Positions 1 through 5,905 of a stretch of 13,026 nt of DNA are shown here, piece by piece (position 1 is the first letter of the stretch; every line of letters starts with the position of its first letter). The notes below the pieces were generated by a model. That model did not search any database. It saw only the letters and a list, made by a program, of their open reading frames with translations, and was not told the DNA's origin. Source of the DNA: Planctomycetia bacterium (GTDB taxonomy: Bacteria; Planctomycetota; Phycisphaerae; Phycisphaerales; SM1A02). The stretch is from assembly GCA_009936695.1 (NCBI GenBank), contig JAACEA010000371.1, positions 1 through 13,026 of the forward strand, given 5' to 3'. A program made the translations under genes and the position numbers.

Positions 1-440
1 CCGCCGCCGCCGCCACCACCGGACTGCTGGCCACCTGACGGAGCGCCCGCGGAGGCGTAGGAACCGCCGCCACCGCCGCCACCGCCGCCACCGCCGTTGC
101 CGCCGCCCTCGCGTCCGCCGACGAATTGGAAGTTCTCGACGACGACCTTGAGCTTCGAGCGGTTTCCGCCGTCCTTGTCCTGCCAGGAGTCGAGCTTGAG
201 TCGGCCCTGGATCAGGACCGGACGGCCCTTCGAGAGGTACTGGGCCATGACTTCGGCCTGGCGCCCCCAGGACTCACAGTCGACGAAGGTCGTCTCTTCG
301 CGTCGTTCGCCGTCCTTGGTCTGGAAGGTTCGATTGACCGCGAGGCCGATGTTCGCGACGGTCTGGTTCGACGGGGTGTGACGCAACTCGATGTCGCGGG
401 TGAGATTTCCGAGCAGGATGACTTGGTTGAAACTGGCCAT
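1..440 (-). CDS. ssb: Single-stranded DNA-binding protein, C-terminus cut by window edge
   Basis: The frame reads from ATG at 440 and stays open to base 1, giving about 146 visible residues. It starts MASFNQVILLGNLTRDIELR, the usual opening of bacterial SSB. The OB fold follows: a TVANIGLAVNR strand, then ETTFVDCESWGRQAE, then KGRPVLIQGRLK and a QDKDGGNRSKLKVVVENFQF stretch, all at SSB-family positions. From about residue 115 the protein becomes an almost pure Gly linker, then Ser/Gln/Gly. The acidic C-terminal tip that recruits SSB partners would lie outside the window. SSB tetramers coat single-stranded DNA in replication, repair and recombination. The start has a CGGAG Shine-Dalgarno 7 nt upstream. 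It lies downstream of rpsF on the same strand, the common bacterial rpsF-ssb order, although a 188-nt gap with a strong palindrome separates them here. Confidence 0.95.
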   Translation of the reverse strand, partial: MASFNQVILLGNLTRDIELRHTPSNQTVANIGLAVNRTFQTKDGERREETTFVDCESWGRQAEVMAQYLSKGRPVLIQGRLKLDSWQDKDGGNRSKLKVVVENFQFVGGREGGGNGGGGGGGGGGGSYASAGAPSGGQQSGGGGGG

Positions 441-447
441 GATTGGT

Positions 448-470
448 CTCCGAGGTCTTGGATATCGGAG
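448..470 (-). promoter_or_regulatory. Possible hairpin over the ssb ribosome binding site
   Basis: The mRNA-sense strand carries CTCCGA, 11 nt, then TCGGAG, directly before ssb. The 3' arm contains the GGAG that acts as the ssb Shine-Dalgarno, so folding would hide it. The stem is only six pairs, so regulation is inferred, not shown. Confidence 0.25.
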
Positions 471-564
471 TGTACGCAGCCGCTTCGGCGTCCTGCCCGG
501 GCGATGCTGAAAAACGACGAGTCGTCCACATTTCGCGGGTGAATCAGGTCCCTCTGGAACAAGA

Positions 565-596
565 CGCGGGGGGCGACCGATCGGTCGCCCCCCGCG
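565..596 (-). terminator. Perfect 32-bp palindrome after rpsF, probable terminator or attenuator
   Basis: Two 16-nt arms (CGCGGGGGGCGACCGA and its exact complement) abut with no spacer, so the RNA hairpin would have a very GC-rich stem closed by a 4-6 nt loop. On the minus strand the next bases are TCTTGTTCC, moderately U-rich. It lies 32 nt past the rpsF stop and 124 nt before ssb, suiting partial termination that lowers ssb relative to rpsF. A protein-binding dyad is the alternative, because the U-tract is imperfect. Confidence 0.55.
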
Positions 597-628
597 AGGT
601 GGTTGCATGAACAAGGGCCTTCGGCCGG

Positions 629-1141
629 TCAACCGGCGTCATCGGCCTCGGGGGCCGCGGTCTCCGCCACCGCTTCGGTGGGGGCTTCCTCGGCGGGGGA
701 CTCGTCCGAGGCCGGGGCCGCGGGTGCCGTCGCGGTGACGGTCGGCGGCGCGACGGTCGCTTCGGCGGCCTGCGTCTCGCGGAGCTTGATCTCGTCCTCG
801 AGGGTGGCCCGCTGGTCGGCGGCCTCGATCTCCTCGGTGGGGACGTGTTCGGCTCGAAGGACCATCGCCCGGAGCATGAGCTCGCTCAGGTTGCAGTCCC
901 GCTCGATGCTCGGGATGCGGGAGCGATCGGCCTTGAAGTAGGTGAGGATGTAGAGCCCTCGCTTGTTGCTCGAGATGTCGTAGGCGAGACGTCGCTCGTC
1001 CCACTTCTGCATCGCCACGACCTCGGCGCCCGCCCGATCGAGGATCGAGTTGACGTGGTCGATGACGCCGCGGAGATCGGCGGCGGCGGACTGGGGGAAG
1101 AGGAACATGCCCTCGTAGATTCCGTGTCGTACTTCGCTCAT
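629..1141 (-). CDS. rpsF: 30S ribosomal protein bS6
   Basis: The product is 170 residues. The first ~100 match bS6: an N-terminal YEGMFLF strand, a central LDRAGAEVVAMQKWDERRLAY segment split around the family W-x-x-R-x-L-A-Y pattern, then GLYILTYFKAD, and IERDCNLSELMLRAMVLRAE. bS6 pairs with bS18 on the platform of the 30S subunit. The last ~50 residues are an Ala/Glu/Pro/Thr-rich acidic tail that E. coli S6 does not resemble. I chose ATG at 1141 because AGGA lies 9 nt before it; another ATG at 1150 abuts the AGGA with no spacing and would add only three residues. It follows pth by 82 nt and precedes ssb. rpsR and rplI, often in this cluster, are not seen before the left edge. Confidence 0.95.
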   Translation of the reverse strand: MSEVRHGIYEGMFLFPQSAAADLRGVIDHVNSILDRAGAEVVAMQKWDERRLAYDISSNKRGLYILTYFKADRSRIPSIERDCNLSELMLRAMVLRAEHVPTEEIEAADQRATLEDEIKLRETQAAEATVAPPTVTATAPAAPASDESPAEEAPTEAVAETAAPEADDAG

Positions 1142-1161
1142 CGTGGTCATTCCTGTTGCGA

Positions 1162-1178
1162 CGCCGCGGTGTGCGGCG
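1162..1178 (-). promoter_or_regulatory. Hairpin in the rpsF leader, candidate autoregulatory site
   Basis: The minus strand reads CGCCGC, ACACC, GCGGCG: a six-pair GC-only stem with a five-nt loop, ending about 14 nt before the rpsF Shine-Dalgarno. Many bacteria have an rpsF leader hairpin with an unpaired CCG that binds the S6:S18 complex. The loop here runs into CCG, but the full conserved motif is not clearly present. It could equally be a simple stem after pth. Confidence 0.25.
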
Positions 1179-1223
1179 CCTGGGGGGCGGATGTTCCGCC
1201 GTTTCGATCGGATCGGCCCGGGT

Positions 1224-1805
1224 TCAGCCCGCGACCTTCCGGTTGAATCGATTCATCGCCGGTGCGAGCCCTTCGCTCGCCCAGCACGCAGCCGCGACCG
1301 CGGCATCGTCGAGCGAAGGCTCGACGAGTTCCTGTTGCTCGGGCGTGAACCGGCCGAGCACGTAGTTGCTGAGCGGAATGGGACCTGGCTTGTCGATTCC
1401 GATCCGGAGTCGAGGCCATGCATCCGTGCCCAGCGTTCGCGAAACGTCCGCGAGACCGTTGTGACCCCCGGCACCGCCGCCCGGCTTGATCCGGACGGAG
1501 CCGCAGGGGATCGCGGTGTCGTCGACGACGATCAGGAGATCGTCGGCGGGCGACATCTTGTAGAAGCGGATCGCCTCCGCCACCGACCTTCCGCTCACGT
1601 TCATGAAGGTGAGCGGCTTGAGGAGGAGGACCTTCTCGCCTTCGATCATCGCCTCGACGACCAGCCCCGAGAAGCGACTGCGTGCGGAACCGGCCGCGGG
1701 ATCCGCGTACCGGCGGGCGAGCCGGTCCACGACCTCGAACCCGACGTTGTGCCGGGTGCGGTCGTATTCCTGCCCTGGATTGCCCAGTCCGACGACGAGC
1801 TTCAT
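1224..1805 (-). CDS. pth: Peptidyl-tRNA hydrolase
   Basis: The product is 193 residues, normal for bacterial Pth, which cleaves the ester between peptide and tRNA on peptidyl-tRNAs dropped by ribosomes. It opens MKLVVGLGNPGQEYDRTRHN; H19 matches the catalytic His. N69 in KPLTFMNVSG and N116 in GGGAGGHNG match the substrate-binding Asn residues, and D95 in VVDD matches the Asp that orients the His. The usual D-L-D-L-P stretch after this reads D-T-A-I-P, a small departure. The start is the ATG at 1805, with AGGA 8 nt upstream. The frame stays open beyond it into rplY, but family similarity begins exactly at this Met. It lies 44 nt after rplY, the widespread rplY-pth pairing. Confidence 0.96.
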   Translation of the reverse strand: MKLVVGLGNPGQEYDRTRHNVGFEVVDRLARRYADPAAGSARSRFSGLVVEAMIEGEKVLLLKPLTFMNVSGRSVAEAIRFYKMSPADDLLIVVDDTAIPCGSVRIKPGGGAGGHNGLADVSRTLGTDAWPRLRIGIDKPGPIPLSNYVLGRFTPEQQELVEPSLDDAAVAAACWASEGLAPAMNRFNRKVAG

Positions 1806-1849
1806 GCGAGTGATCCTGAAAGACGTTTCGAAGCGATGAACGGACGGGA

Positions 1850-2476
1850 TCAGTCCCCGTCCCCGTCCGCGGCGGGCGCGTCGCCCTCGGCGGCGGTTTC
1901 CTCGGCGGGTGCCGCTTCCTCTTCCTCGGCGGCGATCTGGACGTGGATGATCATGGTCTCCGCCGGCGTGATCGCGACGATGCCCTCGGGCATCGTGAGC
2001 TCGCCCACGGTGACCGACTGCTCGAAGCCGTCGAGTTCGACGCGGATGGATTCCGGAATGTTCCGGACCGTGCATTCGACTTCGATCTCGGAGTGATCGT
2101 GCACGACGATGGCGCCCGCGAGCTTGGCGTTCTGGATCTCGCCGACGAGGTCGAGATGGACGCGGACCGTCACCTTCTCGTCGAGGTTCACCCGGGCGAG
2201 GTCGACGTGGATCACGTTGTCCCCGAGATAGCCGAACTGCAGGTCCTTCACGAGGCAGGTCTCGGTGGCGGCACCGTCGATCGCCACGTTGAAGACGTGC
2301 TGGCCGTGGTGGAGGTGGGCGAGCGTCGCCTTCTCCTCGATGCTCACCGAGATGGGGTCGGCGCCGTGGCCGTAGATGACCGCGGGAAGCTGGCCGGATT
2401 TGCGAAGTCGCTGGGCGTAGCGACTTCCGAGTCGCTCCCGCGTGGCGGCGTTGATGGTCGGGGTTTCATGAGTCAT
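1850..2476 (-). CDS. rplY: 50S ribosomal protein bL25 (long CTC/TL5 type)
   Basis: The product is 208 residues with both domains of the long bL25 class. An N-terminal 5S rRNA-binding beta barrel covers about residues 1-95 (RERLGSRYAQRLRKSGQLPAVIYG and VKDLQFGYLGDNVIHVDLARV regions). A C-terminal CTC/TL5 domain covers about 100-185 (HLDLVGEIQNAKLAGAIV and RNIPESIRVELDG regions). The last ~25 residues are an acidic Ala/Glu/Asp tail. It binds 5S rRNA at the central protuberance of the large subunit. ATG at 2476 has GGAG 8 nt upstream. It sits between prs and pth, the classic order in many bacteria. The reading frame continues upstream of this ATG, but that part overlaps prs and has no family similarity. 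Confidence 0.95.
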   Translation of the reverse strand: MTHETPTINAATRERLGSRYAQRLRKSGQLPAVIYGHGADPISVSIEEKATLAHLHHGQHVFNVAIDGAATETCLVKDLQFGYLGDNVIHVDLARVNLDEKVTVRVHLDLVGEIQNAKLAGAIVVHDHSEIEVECTVRNIPESIRVELDGFEQSVTVGELTMPEGIVAITPAETMIIHVQIAAEEEEAAPAEETAAEGDAPAADGDGD

Positions 2477-2544
2477 GCCTGAATCTCCATTCGAATACGA
2501 AACGTCGTCGTGGCGCGTCGGCCGCGGCGACGGGTTGTTTCCAG

Positions 2545-3528
2545 TTAACGCTTGGTGCCCACGCCGGTCCGGAACATCGCGGACACCGACTGGTCGTGGT
2601 GGATGCGGTGCACCGCCTCGCCGAGCAGCTTGGCGACGCTGAGCACGGTGATCTTGTCCTGGATCGCCCCGTAGCGGTCTCCGGCGGGAATCGTGTCGCA
2701 CACGTTCACCCGCGAGATGGGACTGTCGGCGATCCGTTCCATGGCCATTCCCACCAGCACGGGGTGGGTCGCGGAGACGACGACGTCGGTTGCGCCGTGT
2801 TCCTTGACGAGTCGGGCGGCCTCGCACACGGTTCCCGCGGTCGAGATCATGTCGTCGAACATCAGGACCGTCCGGCCGTCGACGTCGCCGATGAGGTTCT
2901 TGACCGTGACCTCGGTTCCGGACTGGCGACGCTTGTCGACGATCGCGAGGTCGCAGCCCAGGACGGTCGCGTACATGTTCGCGACCTTCACGTTGCCGAC
3001 GTCCGGGGAGACGACCACGATCTCACGCAGGGCGTCGCGGGATGCGAGGAAGTGTTCGACGAACACCGGCGCGGCGCTGAGGTGATCGACCGGAATGTCG
3101 AAGAAGCCCTGGATCTGGGCCGCGTGCAGGTCCATGCAGAGGACCCGGTCCGCCCCGGCGGCGGTGACGAGGTTGGCGACCATCTTCGCGGTGATCGGGA
3201 CGCGTCCTTCGTCCTTGCGATCCTGACGGGCGTATCCGAAGTACGGGATCACCGCGGTGATGCGCTTGGCCGATGCCCGGCGAAGGCAGTCGATGTAGAT
3301 CAGGAGTTCGATCAGGCTGTCGTTGACGGGCTGGCAGGTCGATTGGACGACGAAGCAGTCGCGACCACGGACGTCCTCGTCGAGCTTGACGAAGATCTCC
3401 CCGTCGGGGAATTCCGACGACGTGCTCTGGCCCATGGGGAGGTCCAGATGCGTGCACATCGACGCGGCGAGGTCGCGCCCGGCGCGGCCTGCGAAGATCT
3501 TGATGTGTTCCCGGTCGCTCGCCGTCAT
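2545..3528 (-). CDS. prs: Ribose-phosphate pyrophosphokinase (PRPP synthase)
   Basis: The product is 327 residues, close to the class I length. It converts ribose 5-phosphate and ATP to PRPP, the precursor for purines, pyrimidines, His, Trp and NAD. Visible motifs are SEFPDGEIFVKLDEDVRGRD near the N-terminus, VIPYFGYARQDRKD with the ATP-binding region, MDLHAAQIQGFF with the metal-binding His, and the PRPP loop TVLMFDDMISTAGT. The flexible catalytic loop appears as VDKRRQSGTEV, where many relatives have K-R-R. Its ATG (3526-3528) overlaps the TGA of the upstream glmU-like gene (3525-3527), so the two are probably translationally coupled. rplY follows after 68 nt. Confidence 0.97.
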   Translation of the reverse strand: MTASDREHIKIFAGRAGRDLAASMCTHLDLPMGQSTSSEFPDGEIFVKLDEDVRGRDCFVVQSTCQPVNDSLIELLIYIDCLRRASAKRITAVIPYFGYARQDRKDEGRVPITAKMVANLVTAAGADRVLCMDLHAAQIQGFFDIPVDHLSAAPVFVEHFLASRDALREIVVVSPDVGNVKVANMYATVLGCDLAIVDKRRQSGTEVTVKNLIGDVDGRTVLMFDDMISTAGTVCEAARLVKEHGATDVVVSATHPVLVGMAMERIADSPISRVNVCDTIPAGDRYGAIQDKITVLSVAKLLGEAVHRIHHDQSVSAMFRTGVGTKR

Positions 3529-4319
3529 GCGTCGGTCTCCGAGGAATTGATGCCGTGGCGGACGCGGATGATCTCGTCCACGATCGCCAGCTGTTCCTGA
3601 TCATTGATGCTCAACACGTCCTCGGCGGGCACCGCGTCCACGACCGCGACCCTCGCGCCGTCCTGCCGGGCGATGCCGAAGACGTCGGTCACGTAGTACT
3701 CGCCGTTGGCGTTGTCGTTTCCGGTGCGGGCGAGTCGGTCGAACAGCGGGCCGGCCCGGAAGCAGTAGTACGAGGGGTTGACCTCCCCGATCTCGAGCTG
3801 CTCGGGGGTCGCGTCCTTCTGTTCGACGATGCGTTCGAAGTCGCCCGCGGCGTCCCGCAGGATGCGTCCGTAGCCGGACGGGTTCTCGATCTGGGCGGTC
3901 GCCAGCGTCGCCTCGGCGGTGGTGCCTCGGTGCGTCTGGAGCAGCGTGGAGAGGGTCTCGGTGCGGATCAGCGGGCCGTCGCCGCAGAGGACGAAGACGT
4001 CGTGGGTGCCGCGATCGCCGAACGCGGCGCGAGCCTGGTCCACGGCGTGCCCCGTGCCGAGCTGCTCGGTCTGCTCGACGAATTCGATGTCGGTCGCGCC
4101 CGCGAGACTGCCCCGGACCAGGTCGCCCTTGAATCCGACCACCACGACGATCCGGTCCGCGCCGGCGGCGCGGCAGGCGTCGATCACCCAGTGGAGCATC
4201 GGTCGACCACCGACTTCGTGCATCACCTTCGGCAGATCGCTCTGCATCCGCGTCCCCTTGCCGGCCGCGAGGATGATGGCGTCGACGGGTGTGGCGTGGT
4301 TGTGTTCGGTGGCGTTCAT
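3525..4319 (-). CDS. glmU: GlmU-type uridyltransferase, pyrophosphorylase domain only
   Basis: From ATG at 4319 the product is 264 residues. It matches the N-terminal half of GlmU, which makes UDP-GlcNAc from GlcNAc-1-phosphate and UTP for peptidoglycan and lipopolysaccharide. Motifs are LAAGKGTRMQSDLPKVMHEV (nucleotide loop), EQTEQLGTGHA, CGDGPL with the metal-binding Asp, NPSGYGRI, IVEQKDATPEQ, NANGEYYVTDVF and SINDQEQL with the second metal-binding Asn. Full GlmU is about 450 residues with a C-terminal left-handed beta-helix acetyltransferase; here the gene ends in the linker and runs straight into prs. A GTG at 4346 would add nine residues. Neither start has a good Shine-Dalgarno, so the start is uncertain. 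Sugar specificity cannot be fixed from sequence alone. It lies downstream of tRNA-Gln. Confidence 0.85.
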   Translation of the reverse strand: MNATEHNHATPVDAIILAAGKGTRMQSDLPKVMHEVGGRPMLHWVIDACRAAGADRIVVVVGFKGDLVRGSLAGATDIEFVEQTEQLGTGHAVDQARAAFGDRGTHDVFVLCGDGPLIRTETLSTLLQTHRGTTAEATLATAQIENPSGYGRILRDAAGDFERIVEQKDATPEQLEIGEVNPSYYCFRAGPLFDRLARTGNDNANGEYYVTDVFGIARQDGARVAVVDAVPAEDVLSINDQEQLAIVDEIIRVRHGINSSETDA

Positions 4320-4390
4320 GTCGTCGTTCGGGGTGCCCTGGGGCACGATCCGTGGATGGATCGGGGGAGAAGCGTCGAAGACCGGGGAAG

Positions 4391-4461
4391 CTGGCCCGCC
4401 TAGATTTGAGCTAGGACTGCTTGGATCAAAACCAAGCGTGCCACCGTTACACCACGGGCCA
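4391..4461 (-). tRNA. tRNA-Gln (anticodon TTG)
   Basis: A 71-nt cloverleaf. The acceptor stem pairs TGGCCCG with CGGGCCA (7 bp). The D arm has a short stem, GTG with CAC. The anticodon stem CTTGG/CCAAG holds the loop TTTTGAT, giving TTG at 34-36 for Gln (CAA). The variable loop is CAGT, and the T stem CCTAG/CTAGG holds loop CTCAAAT. The discriminator is G, as usual for tRNA-Gln, and CCA is not encoded. Two bases are atypical: position 54 is C instead of T, and position 21 is G instead of A. All stems are intact, so it is probably functional. It points into the glmU-prs cluster, 45-72 nt upstream of the possible glmU starts. Confidence 0.93.
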
Positions 4462-4793
4462 GTGGGGGATCCATCTCACGATCGCGAGCGGGATTCCGCG
4501 AAGATGCTTCCTCGCCGGACGTCTGAAGATGAGGGTCGTTCTGTGGACTCGGGACGCGTCGCTGACGCATCATCGGAACCGGAGAACGCCGGACGGGACC
4601 ATCCCGCTCGACGGGTCGCGGTCCGGAGCGTCGATGACGTTCCGAGTCCGCGGCTGAGGTGGGCGGGAGCACGCGAAAGCCGCGAACGGCGTGCCCCATG
4701 GAGCGCCAGCAATGCTGTCACTCTCGGCCCGAGCCCCGGAGTCTACCGGAATCCACGCCTCGACGAAAGTCCCCCGCGCGATCCGATTTGACG
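4462..4793. other. Intergenic stretch, no gene recognised
   Basis: This lies between tRNA-Gln and the terminator of the Arg-rich gene. It has open frames in several phases, as expected at this GC content, but none has a good ribosome binding site or recognisable protein. It should hold the promoter for tRNA-Gln and the housekeeping cluster; I see no convincing -35/-10 pair and no known small-RNA or riboswitch consensus. Confidence 0.5.
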
Positions 4794-4824
4794 AAAAAAC
4801 CCCGATCCCGGGACGGGATCGGGG
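4794..4824 (-). terminator. Strong intrinsic terminator of the Arg-rich protein gene
   Basis: Arms CCCCGATCCCG and CGGGATCGGGG (11 bp) flank a 3-nt loop, and on the minus strand are followed by six T. It begins 35 nt after the stop of the gene at 4860-5570 and supports that gene being transcribed on the minus strand. Confidence 0.9.
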
Positions 4825-4859
4825 CCTTCAGGAGAAAGCGAGGCGATTCGTCGGAACAC

Positions 4860-5570
4860 TCAATCTCGACGTCGCCTCTCGGATGGTGAGGATCGCTTCC
4901 GGTCGGAGATCTTCGGGTCGGCGTCGTTCGCTCGGCGAAGTCGGGGGCTGCTGTCACGGTCCCGCCGGACCTCGTCGGACGACCGCTTCACGCCTTGGGC
5001 TCGCTTCCCGATTCGAACGCGTCGGACCTCGTCACGTTCGCGGGCCTCGTTCCCCGCGTTCCGGTTCGCCGATCCACGGTGCCGCTTCGAACCTCGGACG
5101 CCTTCACGATCGCGCCGATCGCGATCGGGCTGAGCCCGCCTTCCGTCTCGGCGCCCGTCGACCTTGCTGCGCATCGGCGTCTTCGCGTCGACCCGATCGA
5201 CGCCGCGACGGGACCGTCCATCCCGGAGTTCACGTCGATCCCGGTCTTCACCGGCGCGGCTCGTCATCGGCCCGGCCCGCCGGACTCGTCGCTCGCCATC
5301 GTGATCATCCGAGATCTTGGCGAGGCGACCGAGCAACGCCTGGCGCATCCGAGGCGACATTCGATCCACCTGCTCGGCGATTCGTCGGGCCTGTTCGGGT
5401 GTGAAGCTCCGTGCGTTCGCGTGACGGGGTGGTGCGTCCGAACGATCGAGCATCGGCGTTCCGGCCTCGGACGCCGAAGGGCTCCGTTCGACCGTGGCCG
5501 ACGAGGAGGCGAAGGCTCCCGACGCCAGGGCCAGTGAGAAGGGAAGGATGATCGCAGTCAATCGGCGCAT
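4860..5570 (-). CDS. Secreted Arg/Asp-rich protein of unknown function
   Basis: The product is 236 residues from ATG at 5570, which has GGAG 9 nt upstream; an earlier in-frame ATG would only lengthen the leader. Residues 1-22 are a signal peptide: MRRLTA, a hydrophobic IILPFSLALA core, then a small-residue GAFASS site. A short spacer leads to a predicted helical segment at about 54-90, with FTPEQARRIAEQVDRMSPRM and a further QALLGRLAKI. The remaining ~145 residues are low-complexity and dominated by Arg and Asp with Glu, Ser and Gly, including runs such as DRDRRD and ERRRRD, so the protein is strongly basic and probably disordered. I recognise no family. The F-T-P-E-Q start of the helix faintly recalls LTxxQ periplasmic proteins, but that is speculative. 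A strong terminator 35 nt downstream supports the gene. Long frames on the opposite strand reflect Arg/Asp codon bias. Confidence 0.72.
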   Translation of the reverse strand: MRRLTAIILPFSLALASGAFASSSATVERSPSASEAGTPMLDRSDAPPRHANARSFTPEQARRIAEQVDRMSPRMRQALLGRLAKISDDHDGERRVRRAGPMTSRAGEDRDRRELRDGRSRRGVDRVDAKTPMRSKVDGRRDGRRAQPDRDRRDREGVRGSKRHRGSANRNAGNEARERDEVRRVRIGKRAQGVKRSSDEVRRDRDSSPRLRRANDADPKISDRKRSSPSERRRRD

Positions 5571-5905
5571 GGGACAGGACTCCATTCGAATGGCGGCGGA
5601 CGGTTCGCGTCCGTGTCGCACTGGAAGAGGCGTCGCGCTCTTTCGAGGCGTTGCACGCTGAAGTTCGGATTCGCAGGACCTCCGGTCAAGCGAACATCTT
5701 GAAAACGAATCAGGATCGCGTGCATTGCCGCGCGTGCGGGCAATTCAGGAATTTCGCCCGTCGCACCGGCTGGTCCGGAAAACAAGGCGAATTCGGGCAT
5801 CCGCACGATCGCGTGGTCGGGACCGGCCGGAGCCTCGCGGGGGGCGGAAGCCTCGTGCTACAGTCCTTGGTCTCCGGGCCGGAACACTCATCGAAGGAAC
5901 ACGAC
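5571..5905. other. Divergent intergenic region before the aldehyde dehydrogenase
   Basis: This 335-nt gap separates the divergent Arg-rich gene and aldehyde dehydrogenase gene and should carry both promoters. The aldehyde dehydrogenase frame stays open upstream to 5651, but that part has no family similarity. A weak plus-strand promoter candidate is listed separately; I saw no other clear structure. Confidence 0.5.
5859..5864 (+). promoter_or_regulatory. Possible extended -10 for the aldehyde dehydrogenase gene
   Basis: TGCTACAGT gives a TACAGT hexamer (4 of 6 to TATAAT) preceded by the TGn of an extended -10. It ends 41 nt before the ATG at 5906. No -35 is evident at the usual spacing. Confidence 0.3.

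Noticed and set aside
1..120. CCGCCGCCACC tandem pattern resembling a repeat array
   Set aside because: It encodes the Gly-rich linker of SSB; it has no repeat-spacer structure and is not a CRISPR array.
126..542. A 138-codon plus-strand open frame over ssb
   Set aside because: It is antisense to a clear SSB gene, has no family similarity, and high GC makes such frames common.
1806..2075. In-frame N-terminal extension of pth
   Set aside because: It overlaps rplY, is Arg/Gly-rich junk, and Pth similarity starts exactly at the Met at 1805 with its own Shine-Dalgarno.
1143..2096. A 317-codon plus-strand frame opposite pth and rplY
   Set aside because: It is the complement of two recognised genes and has the composition of an antisense frame.
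2596..3600. A 334-codon plus-strand frame opposite prs
   Set aside because: prs is unmistakable on the minus strand; the Val/Asp/Gly-rich product is the typical antisense shadow.
4691..5537. Long plus-strand frames opposite the Arg-rich gene
   Set aside because: They lack ribosome binding sites and signal peptides, while the minus-strand gene has both plus a terminator on its own strand.
5699..5726. TTGAAA with TGCATT as a promoter pair for the aldehyde dehydrogenase
   Set aside because: The -10 matches only 3 of 6 bases and would leave a leader of about 175 nt.
5651..5905. Upstream extension of the aldehyde dehydrogenase
   Set aside because: There is no similarity to the family, and the ATG at 5906 has a proper AAGGA site.
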